DNA from: Betaproteobacteria bacterium
GTDB taxonomy: Bacteria; Pseudomonadota; Gammaproteobacteria; Burkholderiales; Casimicrobiaceae
Length of the DNA: 64,000 nucleotides
Assembly (NCBI GenBank): GCA_016720425.1
Contig: JADKKQ010000009.1
Span: 62,001-126,000, forward strand
Reading direction: 5' to 3'
Part shown: positions 15,921 through 23,528 of the stretch, one piece after another
Position numbering within the stretch: position 1 is the first letter of the stretch
Layout: each line of letters opens with the position of its first letter
Notes under the pieces: model-generated
What the model was told of the DNA's origin: nothing
The model's database searches: none
What the model saw: only the letters and a program-made list of their open reading frames with translations
Position numbers and translations under genes: made by a program

Positions 15921-17324
15921 TCAACCGGTGACGAAGAGCACCCAGGGCGTCCCGACCAGCAGGAACACCGCCAGGAAGGCAAGCGTGGTGAGGAACCCCA
16001 GCCGATAGAGCTCGCGCTGGGTCAGATAGCCGCTCGCCGCGAAGATGATGTTCTGGCTTCCGCCCTGCGGCGTGATCACCGAGAAATAGCTGCTCGCGAA
16101 CAGCAGGCCGAAGGCCATCAGCGGCGCGGGCACGCCGCCGCGAATGCCGACGTCGAGGAAGACGCCGAAGAGCGCCAGCACCTGCGAGGTCTGGCTCACG
16201 AACAGGTAGTGGATGCCGACGTAGAGGACGATCAGCGTGACGTAGGTGGCCGGCCACGACAGTCCGCCGAGGCGCGAAGCGAGGCGCTCGCCCACGTAGC
16301 CCATGAAGCCGAGCTCGTTCAGCTGCCCGCTCAGGGCGAAGAGGACCGCGAGCCAGAGGAAGGTCGCCAGCGTGTCGCCCTGCTTGGCGATGTCGTCGAG
16401 CGTGAGCACGCCGGCGGCCAGCAGCACGCCGAGGCCCATGAACGCGGTGCTGGTCACGTTGATCTTCAGCGTGTCGGCGAATATCCAGCCGGCGACCATC
16501 ACGGCGAAAGTCACCGCGGTGATCCGCTCGTCGCGCGACATCGTTCCCATGCCGGCGAGCTCCTTGCGCGCCGCGGCGGGGGCCTCGGGCGTCGCCCCGA
16601 CGCGGGGCGGAAAGAGCTTGGCCACGAGCAGCGGCAACATCGCAATCGCGATCAGCGCCGGCACGCAGGAGGCGAGGAGCCAGGAGCCGAATCCGATCTC
16701 GATCCCGAATTTCTGCGCGATCTGCACGGCGACCGGGTTGGCGGAGGTGGCCGTCATCCAGAGGGCGGAAGTGGCGGCCAGGCTCGCCATGCCGCAGAAC
16801 ATCAGGTAGCCGCCGAGCCGCCGTCCCTCGGGATCGTCGGGTTCGGAGCCCGCGCCCTTGGACACCGACAGCACGATCGGGAACAGCACGCCGCCGCGCG
16901 CCGTGTTGCTGGGAAACGCCGGCGCGATGGCGGCGTCGGTCAGCACGATGCTGTAGGCGAGGCCCAGCGACGAGCCCCCGAAGTGGCTCACCATGAACAG
17001 GCTGATGCGCCGGCCGAGCCCCGACTTCACCACCGCCTGCGCGACGATGAACGCGACCACCACCAGCAGCACGCTGGTGTTGGCGAAACCGGAGAACGCC
17101 TGCGCCGGCGTGATCGTCCCGGTGAGGACGACCGTTCCCGCGGCGATCATCGCCGCAGTGAGCAGCGGGAAGGCGCCGACGAGCACCGCGACGATGGCCG
17201 CGGTGAAGACCGCGAACAGGTGCCACGCCGGCGCCGTGAGGCCCGCGGGCACCGGGGTGAACCAGATGCCGATCGCGATCGCGAAGGGCGCCGCGCGCTG
17301 CAGCAGCAAGCCGGGACGGGTCAT
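15921..17324 (-). CDS. SLC13/DASS family anion transporter
   Basis: A 467-residue carrier with about 11-13 membrane helices. It has the duplicated DASS signatures: FPSNTARGGVLFP in the first half (the SNT motif binding Na+ and carboxylate in VcINDY) and ITPQGGSQNIIFAASGYL in the second half. Members move di- or tricarboxylates or sulfate with Na+ or by exchange. The SNTARGG form resembles the 2-oxoglutarate/malate-citrate branch, but the exact substrate is open. Its ATG overlaps the TGA of the lipoprotein gene upstream (ATGA), so the two are co-translated. Confidence 0.87.
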   Translation of the reverse strand: MTRPGLLLQRAAPFAIAIGIWFTPVPAGLTAPAWHLFAVFTAAIVAVLVGAFPLLTAAMIAAGTVVLTGTITPAQAFSGFANTSVLLVVVAFIVAQAVVKSGLGRRISLFMVSHFGGSSLGLAYSIVLTDAAIAPAFPSNTARGGVLFPIVLSVSKGAGSEPDDPEGRRLGGYLMFCGMASLAATSALWMTATSANPVAVQIAQKFGIEIGFGSWLLASCVPALIAIAMLPLLVAKLFPPRVGATPEAPAAARKELAGMGTMSRDERITAVTFAVMVAGWIFADTLKINVTSTAFMGLGVLLAAGVLTLDDIAKQGDTLATFLWLAVLFALSGQLNELGFMGYVGERLASRLGGLSWPATYVTLIVLYVGIHYLFVSQTSQVLALFGVFLDVGIRGGVPAPLMAFGLLFASSYFSVITPQGGSQNIIFAASGYLTQRELYRLGFLTTLAFLAVFLLVGTPWVLFVTG

Positions 17325-17926
17325 GGCCGCGCACCTCCCGCGTTCGGCGGGCGCGGGCCGATGCGTCCCTTCAGCCCGACGGCGCGCCCCTGGATGGAAC
17401 CATCCTCCGCCTCGACCACGTACTGCCAGGAGAACTCGTACGAACCCGTGGCGCCGGCATAACGGCCCGTGCCGCCGACGATCTCGCCGGTGATGCGGTT
17501 CTGCGCCGCCGTGCCTTCACCCTTCAGCTCGCTGAACACCCGCTCGCCATGCTCGTCGGTCCAGACGCTTCGACCCTGGAGACCCGTCGCGCTGTCGACC
17601 AGCGCGATCACCTCGGCGCGAAATCCGACGCCGGGTCGCCCCGGCCCCGCGAGCAGCATCGTTCCCCTGAGGTCCACGATCGAGGCCCGGCGATCGGCGC
17701 CGACGGGAAGCGTCCGGCGACTGCCGGCCGCGTTCCAGGAGCCCGTGAAGTCCTGCCACTCGCCGGGCGCCGCGGGGAGTTCGGAAGGCCCCGGTCCGCA
17801 CGCGGCCGCGGCAAGTGCCAGCGCGACCACGACGGAACGTTGCAGCGCGCGCACGCCGCAAGCGCGATTCGGCTCGCGCCCGAGGGAACGCTGACCGGAT
17901 CGTTGCGCCCGTACCAAGAAATCCAC
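17321..17926 (-). CDS. Putative lipoprotein co-transcribed with the SLC13 carrier
   Basis: A 201-residue protein starting with GTG; GGGGAG lies 6 bp upstream and decides this start over GTG 17854. A long basic N-region is followed by a hydrophobic core and the lipobox-like LAAAACGPG, so lipidation at Cys43 is likely. The mature part contains FTGSWNAAGSRRTLP, then FRGTMLL-like strands and IVGGTGRYAGATGSYEFSWQY. The Gly-rich 'GGTGRYAGATG' turn is common in secreted beta-rich proteins of the allene-oxide-cyclase/dirigent-like class. I infer a periplasmic beta-barrel-like fold but no function. It overlaps the carrier gene by 4 bp. Confidence 0.65.
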   Translation of the reverse strand: MDFLVRAQRSGQRSLGREPNRACGVRALQRSVVVALALAAAACGPGPSELPAAPGEWQDFTGSWNAAGSRRTLPVGADRRASIVDLRGTMLLAGPGRPGVGFRAEVIALVDSATGLQGRSVWTDEHGERVFSELKGEGTAAQNRITGEIVGGTGRYAGATGSYEFSWQYVVEAEDGSIQGRAVGLKGRIGPRPPNAGGARP

Positions 17927-18354
17927 GTTCTGCTCCCCGCTGTGGCACAGGCCCCGGCGGTCACTGCGACAGCGTCATCGCGAAACAGCGCAATGCGGTG
18001 GCCAGTGCCCCGGGAACCGCAGAGGTGACCGATCAGAAGTGCATCGCGCAATCGACGATGGCGCGCCGTTGCGTCGGCGGCGGGCTATCCTGACGCCGCC
18101 ACGCGCAGCGCAGTGTGGCGACCAGCCCCGTCAGGTCGCCGGGCGAGATGCCCTGCGCCGCGACGCCGGCCGCCATCCCGGCGCAACACGTCGCCGTCAA
18201 CGACCACCGCCGGCCATGGCGCCCGCGGGCGGAGGATTCGGCGACATCGCCGGAGCGGTTTCGCCGCGACCGCATCCGAACGCCGGTCTGCCGCAAACTC
18301 ATCTCCGTCTCCCGACGCCGGACGCCACGAAACCGTCGGTGCCGGCTGCAATCG
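17927..18354. other. Gene-free interval
   Basis: About 430 bp between the lipoprotein start and the KGP-repeat gene stop. Open frames here have no recognisable domains or good ribosome binding sites. I see no clear terminator, promoter or repeat. Confidence 0.35.
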
Positions 18355-18987
18355 CTACTTGGCCGGTGCCGCCGGCTTGGGCGCCGGCTCGACGCTCAGC
18401 GCCAACGCTTCGGTGTACGTCACTTCGACCTGGTCGCCCTTCTTGACGACCTTGAACTGGTCGGGGTTTTGCACATTGAGCACCACTTCGTTGCCCCGCG
18501 GCCCCTTCAGCGTGATCGTACTCGCCTTCGGATCGACCGCGACGACATCGGCGAGCACCGTGACCTGCCGGGCACCGGCAACCGCCGGCCGTTCGCCGGG
18601 CTTCGCCTTGGCGGCCTCCTCGCGCACCGTCGCATCGCCGCCGGCGGCCCGGGTCTTGCGGAGCTCGAGCGAGAGTGCCTGGGCGTAGCGCGCGACGACG
18701 AAGTCGCCGAGCTTGATCTGGTCGAAGTTCCTGACCTCGTCGCTCGCGACGAGGTCGACGGCGTTGCCCTTCGGGCCCTTCAGCGTCAGCGTGCGTGTCG
18801 CCTTGTCGATGCCGACGACCTGGGCGGACACCTGCGCCGCACGGACGATCGCGGCTTTCCCCGGTTCGCTCGCGACCACGGCGCCCCCGGTGGCATCGGG
18901 CTTCTGGGCGTGGGTCGCGGCGGCAAAGGCCGCCGCGATCAGCGCCAGCGCAACGGTCGACTTCATCTTGTTCACAGACGGATTCAT
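18355..18987 (-). CDS. Secreted protein with two KGP repeats (cassette copy 1)
   Basis: A 210-residue exported protein; the ATG has GGAGA about 7 bp upstream. The signal peptide ends near AAATHAQ. The mature protein contains two ~50-residue repeats. The first reads VVGIDKATRTLTLKGPKGN, then NFDQIKLGDFVVARYAQAL; the second reads VVAVDPKASTITLKGPRGN, then NPDQFKVVKKGDQVEVTYTEALALSV. Each looks like a small beta domain. The unit ends in a Pro-Ala-Lys tail. A paralogue lies at 55480-56064, also downstream of DUF2950 and DUF3300 genes. The function is unknown; the repeated linkage points to an envelope role with those two families. Confidence 0.75.
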   Translation of the reverse strand: MNPSVNKMKSTVALALIAAAFAAATHAQKPDATGGAVVASEPGKAAIVRAAQVSAQVVGIDKATRTLTLKGPKGNAVDLVASDEVRNFDQIKLGDFVVARYAQALSLELRKTRAAGGDATVREEAAKAKPGERPAVAGARQVTVLADVVAVDPKASTITLKGPRGNEVVLNVQNPDQFKVVKKGDQVEVTYTEALALSVEPAPKPAAPAK

Positions 18988-19035
18988 GCAATTTCTCCAT
19001 TCAAAGGGAAACGGTGTGGGCAAGGGTCGCCGCCG

Positions 19036-19356
19036 CTATCGTCGTGCGGCCGCGAACACCTCGAGGCCGGCGCGCTCGGCGACGGTGTCGAACTGTACCC
19101 GCGGCGGCTCGGCGGACAACTCGATCGCGCCGACCAGCGTCTTGTACGCATCGGAGGCGAGATGCTGGTCCAGAGCCGCCTGCGACGTCCATTCTTCGAC
19201 CAGCGTGAAGGCATTCAGGTTCTCGTAGTCCGTATAGAGGCGGCAGCCGGTGCAGCCGGGCACCACCCGGGTGGGGCCGAGCAGCGCACCGACCGTGTGC
19301 AGTAGGTCGCCCCGCCGGGACTTCGGAACAACCACGCTGAGCGAGAAGATGATCAT
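19036..19356 (-). CDS. ABM-domain (antibiotic biosynthesis monooxygenase-like) protein
   Basis: A 106-residue ferredoxin-like-fold ABM protein. The typical pattern is present: a first strand (IIFSLSVVVPKSRRGDLLHTVG), then PGCTGCRLYTDYENLNAFTLVEEW, then SQAALDQHLASDAYKTLV. Family members act as dimers, for example as quinol monooxygenases or heme-degrading enzymes; without the heme-ligand pattern of IsdG a quinol-type or unknown role is likelier. It sits between the DUF2950 gene and the KGP-repeat gene of cassette copy 1, 48 bp from the latter. It has no counterpart in cassette copy 2. The start has a weak ribosome binding site. Confidence 0.8.
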   Translation of the reverse strand: MIIFSLSVVVPKSRRGDLLHTVGALLGPTRVVPGCTGCRLYTDYENLNAFTLVEEWTSQAALDQHLASDAYKTLVGAIELSAEPPRVQFDTVAERAGLEVFAAARR

Positions 19357-19630
19357 CGGGCAAGAGCTTCGGTCGACACGGACACCTCTCGCAAGGGCCG
19401 GGCCAGAACTGCACTGTACATCGTCTCGCCCGGGAAACGCGGAGAATCAATTGCTTGCATCATCGCCCCCGTCGGGCGCGTCGGTCGCATCGCCCAGGGG
19501 CTCCGAGATGTCGGAGAAACCACGTCGCGCCGCAATCGGACGTCCGCGCCCCGCCCGATGAATGGGCGCACGCACTGCCGATGCCTGTTCCCGTACTGCA
19601 GACCAAAGAGCACAGCCAGGGGGCGACGCC

Positions 19631-20557
19631 TCAGGGCGTCACTTCCTTCCATCCGGCACCGGGGTCGAACATCGACATCTTGGCGCCGAGGGCGGTGGAC
19701 GACTTGCCCAGATCCTTCTCGTAGACCTTGCCGTTGTGGCTGACGATGAACGTCATCACTCCGGTCACGCCGTACTCGGCGGGGTAGGCGACCATCGCGA
19801 AGCCGGCGATCATGCGGCCGTTGATCACATAGCTGTAGGCGCCGCCCGCGGCGTGCGGGCCCTGCCGCGTCAGGATCCGGAAGCGATAGCCGCGGTACGG
19901 ATCGCCTGCCTGGTGCCCCTGAAGATAGGCGGCGGCTTCCGCGAGCAGCGGGCCGAACGGGCTCGCTTCGTCGCCCTTCGCGGCGTCGGCGGGCCAGTAC
20001 AGACCGTCGCGCTTGCCCGGGGCGCTGGCGATCTTCTGCGCGTACTGCAACACGCCGTCCCCGTCGCGATCGCGGGCTGCGTATTCGCGCTGCGCGTCGA
20101 GATACGCCCGCAGCACGTAGATCGCGTTCCGCTCATTGCCGCCGATGCGGCGATTGACGACTTCGTCCTCGCCCTCCTCGGTGGCGAAGCGCCAGCGCTC
20201 GCCCGTGCGCACGATCGGAATCGGCAACGGCCACGCCTCGTAGCCGATCAGCAGCACGCGGCGGTCCGGATTCGGCTCCTTCAGCACGCGCAGCGTCTGC
20301 ATGGCCGCGAGGATCCTCGCCCGGGTCGCGCTAGTCGCCGCACGATCGGAGTGGACGATGAGGTCCCTGTGCTCTTCGCCGAAGATCGCCAGCATCGCCG
20401 GGTCGGTGTCGGCCTTGAGTGCGGCCATCAGCGCGTCGACCGCTGCTTCCGGCGTGGCGAAGGTTTGCTGCGGGGCGGCCGCCGCGGCGAGCGGCGCGGC
20501 CAGCATGAGTGCCAGCGCGAGCCGGCACACGATGGACCAGAGACGGGAAATGTTCAT
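19631..20557 (-). CDS. DUF2950 family exported protein (cassette copy 1)
   Basis: A 308-residue exported protein; the signal peptide MNISRLWSIVCRLALALMLA ends before APQQTFATPEAAVDALMAAL, the usual beginning of DUF2950. Further conserved parts are GEEHRDLIVHSD, the GERWRFATEEGEDEVVNRRIGG region, RDRDGDGVLQYAQ (a DxDxDG loop resembling a calcium-binding turn), GLYWPADAAKGDEASPFGPL, DPYRGYRFRILTRQG and SYVINGRMIAGFAMVAYPA. Function is unknown; the protein is probably periplasmic. It follows the DUF3300 gene by 55 bp on the same strand, a pairing seen again at 56101-58300. Copies 1 and 2 clearly align over their whole length. Confidence 0.85.
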   Translation of the reverse strand: MNISRLWSIVCRLALALMLAAPLAAAAAPQQTFATPEAAVDALMAALKADTDPAMLAIFGEEHRDLIVHSDRAATSATRARILAAMQTLRVLKEPNPDRRVLLIGYEAWPLPIPIVRTGERWRFATEEGEDEVVNRRIGGNERNAIYVLRAYLDAQREYAARDRDGDGVLQYAQKIASAPGKRDGLYWPADAAKGDEASPFGPLLAEAAAYLQGHQAGDPYRGYRFRILTRQGPHAAGGAYSYVINGRMIAGFAMVAYPAEYGVTGVMTFIVSHNGKVYEKDLGKSSTALGAKMSMFDPGAGWKEVTP

Positions 20558-20612
20558 GACGGATGCCTTGCTCTCGATGGGGTAAAAGGGGTGCATGCGC
20601 AGGCTGCTGCCG

Positions 20613-21932
20613 TCAACGACGTCCGCCGCCACCACCACCGCGCCCGCCACCGCCGCCGCCACGTGCCCCGCCGCCGCTCGGCATCGAACGCGAAGCCCCG
20701 GCGCTCGACGTCGGACGCGCGCTGGCGCCGGACATCGAACTGCGGCTCGACGCGCCGCGCGAGCTGTCCATCTGGGTCTGTCGCCCGGACCCGGAACCGT
20801 AGCCCGACAGCCCGTCGCCCCCGCCGGTGCGGGACGCACTGCCACCGGCGGAGACGCTGCCCGCGGCCTGCGCACGCCCGGCACCACCGGCCGAGACGCT
20901 GCCCGCGGCCTGCGCGCGTCCCGCGCCGGCTCCGGCACCCGTCGCTGACGCCGATGCGCGTCCTGCCCCACCGCCGGCCGAGGCCGCACCGGCGCCGCGC
21001 GCATCGCCGGCACGGGCCGTCGACGCCGTCTTGCCCACCGAACTGCTGACCTGGCCCGGCTGCTTGTTGGACTTCCATGCGGTGCCGCCGCCCGCCTGGC
21101 CCTGGCCGCCGCCTCGATTGACGTTACCGGTGTTGATGTTGCCGGTGTTGATGTTGGTGTTGCGGTTGACGTTGATGTTGGCATCCCCGCCGTAGTTAGC
21201 GCCGTAACGGCCGCCCGCCCAGGCGGCACCGATCGCCGCGCCCCAGATGACGCCCGTAGCCAGTGCGGCGCCGGGCGGGTACGGGTAGTAGTACGACGGG
21301 TAGGGCGTCGGGTAATAGCCCCAATACGGCGCCACCCCGTAGGTGACGACCGTCGTCGGGTTGTATTGCGGCACGTAGATCACCTGCGGATCGGCCGGGA
21401 CGACGGTGATGATCTCCTTCTCGACCACCACGACCTGCTTGTCGTCGGACTTGAGGTTGCCGGCAGCCTGCGCCTTGCGGCGGAAGCTCTGGATCGCCTC
21501 GAGCACCTCGCCCTGATCGGCGACCACCGCTTCGCCCAGCGCGCTGGTCCAGTCGAGGTCGGCGCTCATCATCTTCACCACGTCGGGATAATTCAGCAGC
21601 GACTTGACCGCGTCGTCCCACTTGTCGTCGATCGCGAGCTTGGGATCGGCCTTGCGCTTTTCCAGAAAGCGGTCCGCCTGCACGAGCTGCAGCGGGTTGG
21701 TCGCTGCCGGCAGGATGATCGCGACCAGATCGTCCGGATAGAGCGCGATCGGGCCGACGAGCTTTTCGAGTTCCTCGGCGGCGGGCGGGGGTGCCGCACT
21801 GCCCGGTGCCGCCGGCGCCTGCGCAAAGGCGTTCATGGCGAGCAGAACCACGGCGATTCCGGCCAGCATCCGCTGCCAGGACGAGGGACCGCGACAAACT
21901 GCAGCGGGCGAGTTGCGATAACGGCTCATCAT
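20613..21932 (-). CDS. DUF3300 family exported protein with Gly/Ser/Ala-rich tail (cassette copy 1)
   Basis: A 439-residue protein; the ATG (first of two) has GGAG 6 bp upstream. After a signal peptide (MLAGIAVVLLAMNAFAQA) comes the DUF3300 domain: LEKLVGPIALYPDDLVAIIL, ADRFLEKRKADP, LLNYPDVVKMMSADLDWTS, LGEAVVADQ and PADPQVIYVPQYNP. A short hydrophobic Gly/Ala patch (ATGVIWGAAIGAAW) and an Asn-rich repeat follow. The last ~170 residues are low-complexity Gly, Ser, Ala and Arg, ending in a GGGGGRGGGG tract. The fold suggests an envelope protein with a disordered surface or cell-wall-facing tail. Function is unknown. Its paralogue is at 57089-58300. Confidence 0.85.
   Translation of the reverse strand: MMSRYRNSPAAVCRGPSSWQRMLAGIAVVLLAMNAFAQAPAAPGSAAPPPAAEELEKLVGPIALYPDDLVAIILPAATNPLQLVQADRFLEKRKADPKLAIDDKWDDAVKSLLNYPDVVKMMSADLDWTSALGEAVVADQGEVLEAIQSFRRKAQAAGNLKSDDKQVVVVEKEIITVVPADPQVIYVPQYNPTTVVTYGVAPYWGYYPTPYPSYYYPYPPGAALATGVIWGAAIGAAWAGGRYGANYGGDANINVNRNTNINTGNINTGNVNRGGGQGQAGGGTAWKSNKQPGQVSSSVGKTASTARAGDARGAGAASAGGGAGRASASATGAGAGAGRAQAAGSVSAGGAGRAQAAGSVSAGGSASRTGGGDGLSGYGSGSGRQTQMDSSRGASSRSSMSGASARPTSSAGASRSMPSGGGARGGGGGGRGGGGGGRR
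20851..20934. repeat. 42-bp tandem repeat inside the DUF3300 gene
   Basis: Two adjacent 42-bp units (20851-20892 and 20893-20934) begin with the same 23 bases and encode GRAQAAGSVSAGGA-like repeats in the disordered tail. The copy-2 paralogue lacks this duplication, so it is probably a recent slippage event. Confidence 0.75.
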
Positions 21933-22004
21933 GCGTGCTCCAAGTCCTGATTGCGCCTTGCGGCTCCCGGCGACGGGCGTCATTCTACCCGCAGCTCTCG
22001 TTGT

Positions 22005-22469
22005 TCACTTGACGGTGTACCCGCGGCCCTCCAGGCACGCGGCGCGTGCCTTGGCGAACGCCGCCTGCTGCTGCTGCGTGGCCGCCTGCGCCTGTTGCTG
22101 ACCCTGCTGCGCGGCCGCCGCATTCTGCCTGCGGCTCTGGCTGCGCGCCACCGCCGCACCCGCCGCGGCTCCCGCGCCCGCGTCGCCACCGACCACTTCG
22201 CCCACGACCGCGCCGCGCACCGCACCGCGCGCGCCAGCCCCCGGGGTGGTGCCTGTCGCCGTCGTCGGGGGCTTGGCGGCCGCCGGGGCCGGCGGCGGCT
22301 TGGCCGGGTCGAATCCCGATTGCTGGACGGCCCAGGTGTAGCAGGCCGCCTCATCGCTCTTCTGCTGCTGCGGCGACTGCCCCTTGGCCGGGTATACGAA
22401 CTGCTGCGCACTCGCCGCGGAGATCATCGCCGTGGCCAGCGCCAGCGTCCACAGGGGTTTCGGGCTCAT
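22005..22469 (-). CDS. Glycine-zipper (YMGG-like) exported protein (cassette copy 1)
   Basis: A 154-residue protein with a signal peptide (LWTLALATAMISAASAQQ). It carries the motif QSPQQQKSDEAACYTWAVQQSGFDP, a Pro/Ala linker, and then a glycine-zipper region (RGAVRGAVVGEVVGG, DAGAGAAAGAAVA). A Gln/Ala-rich helical segment and the C-terminus AFAKARAACLEGRGYTVK complete it. Two cysteines (43 and 145) could pair. Glycine-zipper proteins of this type associate with membranes or the envelope. It is the first gene of the cassette, 72 bp before the DUF3300 gene. A shortened relative with the same C-terminus occurs at 58329-58460. Confidence 0.75.
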   Translation of the reverse strand: MSPKPLWTLALATAMISAASAQQFVYPAKGQSPQQQKSDEAACYTWAVQQSGFDPAKPPPAPAAAKPPTTATGTTPGAGARGAVRGAVVGEVVGGDAGAGAAAGAAVARSQSRRQNAAAAQQGQQQAQAATQQQQAAFAKARAACLEGRGYTVK

Positions 22470-22582
22470 TCGGAGATTCTCCGCTGGGGGGGCGCCTCTC
22501 GAGCTGCGTTCCCGTGCAGTGCGTCCTTCGGTGGTCCGGACGGGGGCGAGCCCGCGTTGGACGGCCGGCTTGGGCGCTTGCG

Positions 22583-23441
22583 TCAATAATTTTCCGGCAC
22601 GTACTTGAACGGAAAGTCGGCGGCCTTGTAGCGGCCGATCTTGCGCTTGGGCAGCGTGACCTTCGGCGAGGGAACGTCCTTGTACGGGACGTGCTTCAGC
22701 AGGTGGCTGATGACATTCAGGCGCACGCGCTTCTTGTCCTCGGAGCGCGCGACGAACCACGGCGCCCAGGAACTGTCCGTGGCGGCGAACATCTCGTCGC
22801 GCGCCCTCGTGTAGTCGTCCCAGCGATCGTAGGACTTGAGGTCCATCGGCGAGAGCTTCCACGTCTTGCGGCCATCGCCGATCCGCGCCTTGAGTCGCCG
22901 CGTCTGCTCCTCGGGGCTCACCTCCAGCCAGTACTTGAGCAGGATGACGCCGGAATTGATCATCAACTGCTCGAACAGCGGCACCATCTTCAGGAAGCCC
23001 TTCGCCTGCTCGTCGGTGCAGAAGCCCATCACGCGCTCGACGCCCGCGCGGTTGTACCAGCTGCGGTCGAAGATGACGATCTCGCCGGCCGCAGGAAGGT
23101 GCGGCAGGTAGCGTTGCGCGTACATCTGCGATTTCTCGCGCTCGGTCGGTGCGGGAAGCGCGATCACGCGAAACACCCGGCGGACTCACGCGCTCGGTGA
23201 TCGCCTTGATCGTGCCGCCCTTGCCGGCGCCGTCGCGGCCTTCGAAGACGATGCACACCTTGAGGCCCTTGTGGACGACCCACTGCTGCAGCTTCACCAG
23301 TTCGACGTGGAGCTTCTTCAACTCGCGGTCGTAGTCCTTGCGCGAGAGCGTCTGGCCGGGCGTCGAAGGGCCGGCATCGTCCTGGCTGCCCTTCGTCCTG
23401 CCCTTGCGTTCGTCCGTCGCTTGCGCGTTCATTTTCGCCAT
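22583..23441 (-). pseudogene. ppk2: Polyphosphate kinase 2, interrupted by a 1-base frameshift
   Basis: Two frames together give a full PPK2. The N-terminal part has Walker A GRDGAGKGGTIKAITERVSP; the C-terminal part (22583-23176) resumes with FRVIALPAPTEREKSQMYAQ, Walker B FDRSWYNRAGVERVMGF, and lid KYWLEVSPEEQTRRLKAR. The break lies near 23177-23182, where one extra C in a CCGCCGGG run shifts ERVSPR-VFRV out of frame. PPK2 transfers phosphate between polyphosphate and nucleotides. The ATG 23441 has GGAG 6 bp upstream. Both halves are otherwise well preserved, so the gene is either freshly inactivated or the base is a sequencing error. It is transcribed in the same direction as the cassette downstream. 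Confidence 0.85.
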
Positions 23442-23528
23442 CGTCATCTCCATCGAGTCATTGCTTCGGGCTGCCCGTCGGGCAACGCGAAGGGGTACGC
23501 CACCGTGGTCCGCCGGACTGCGGTCGCG

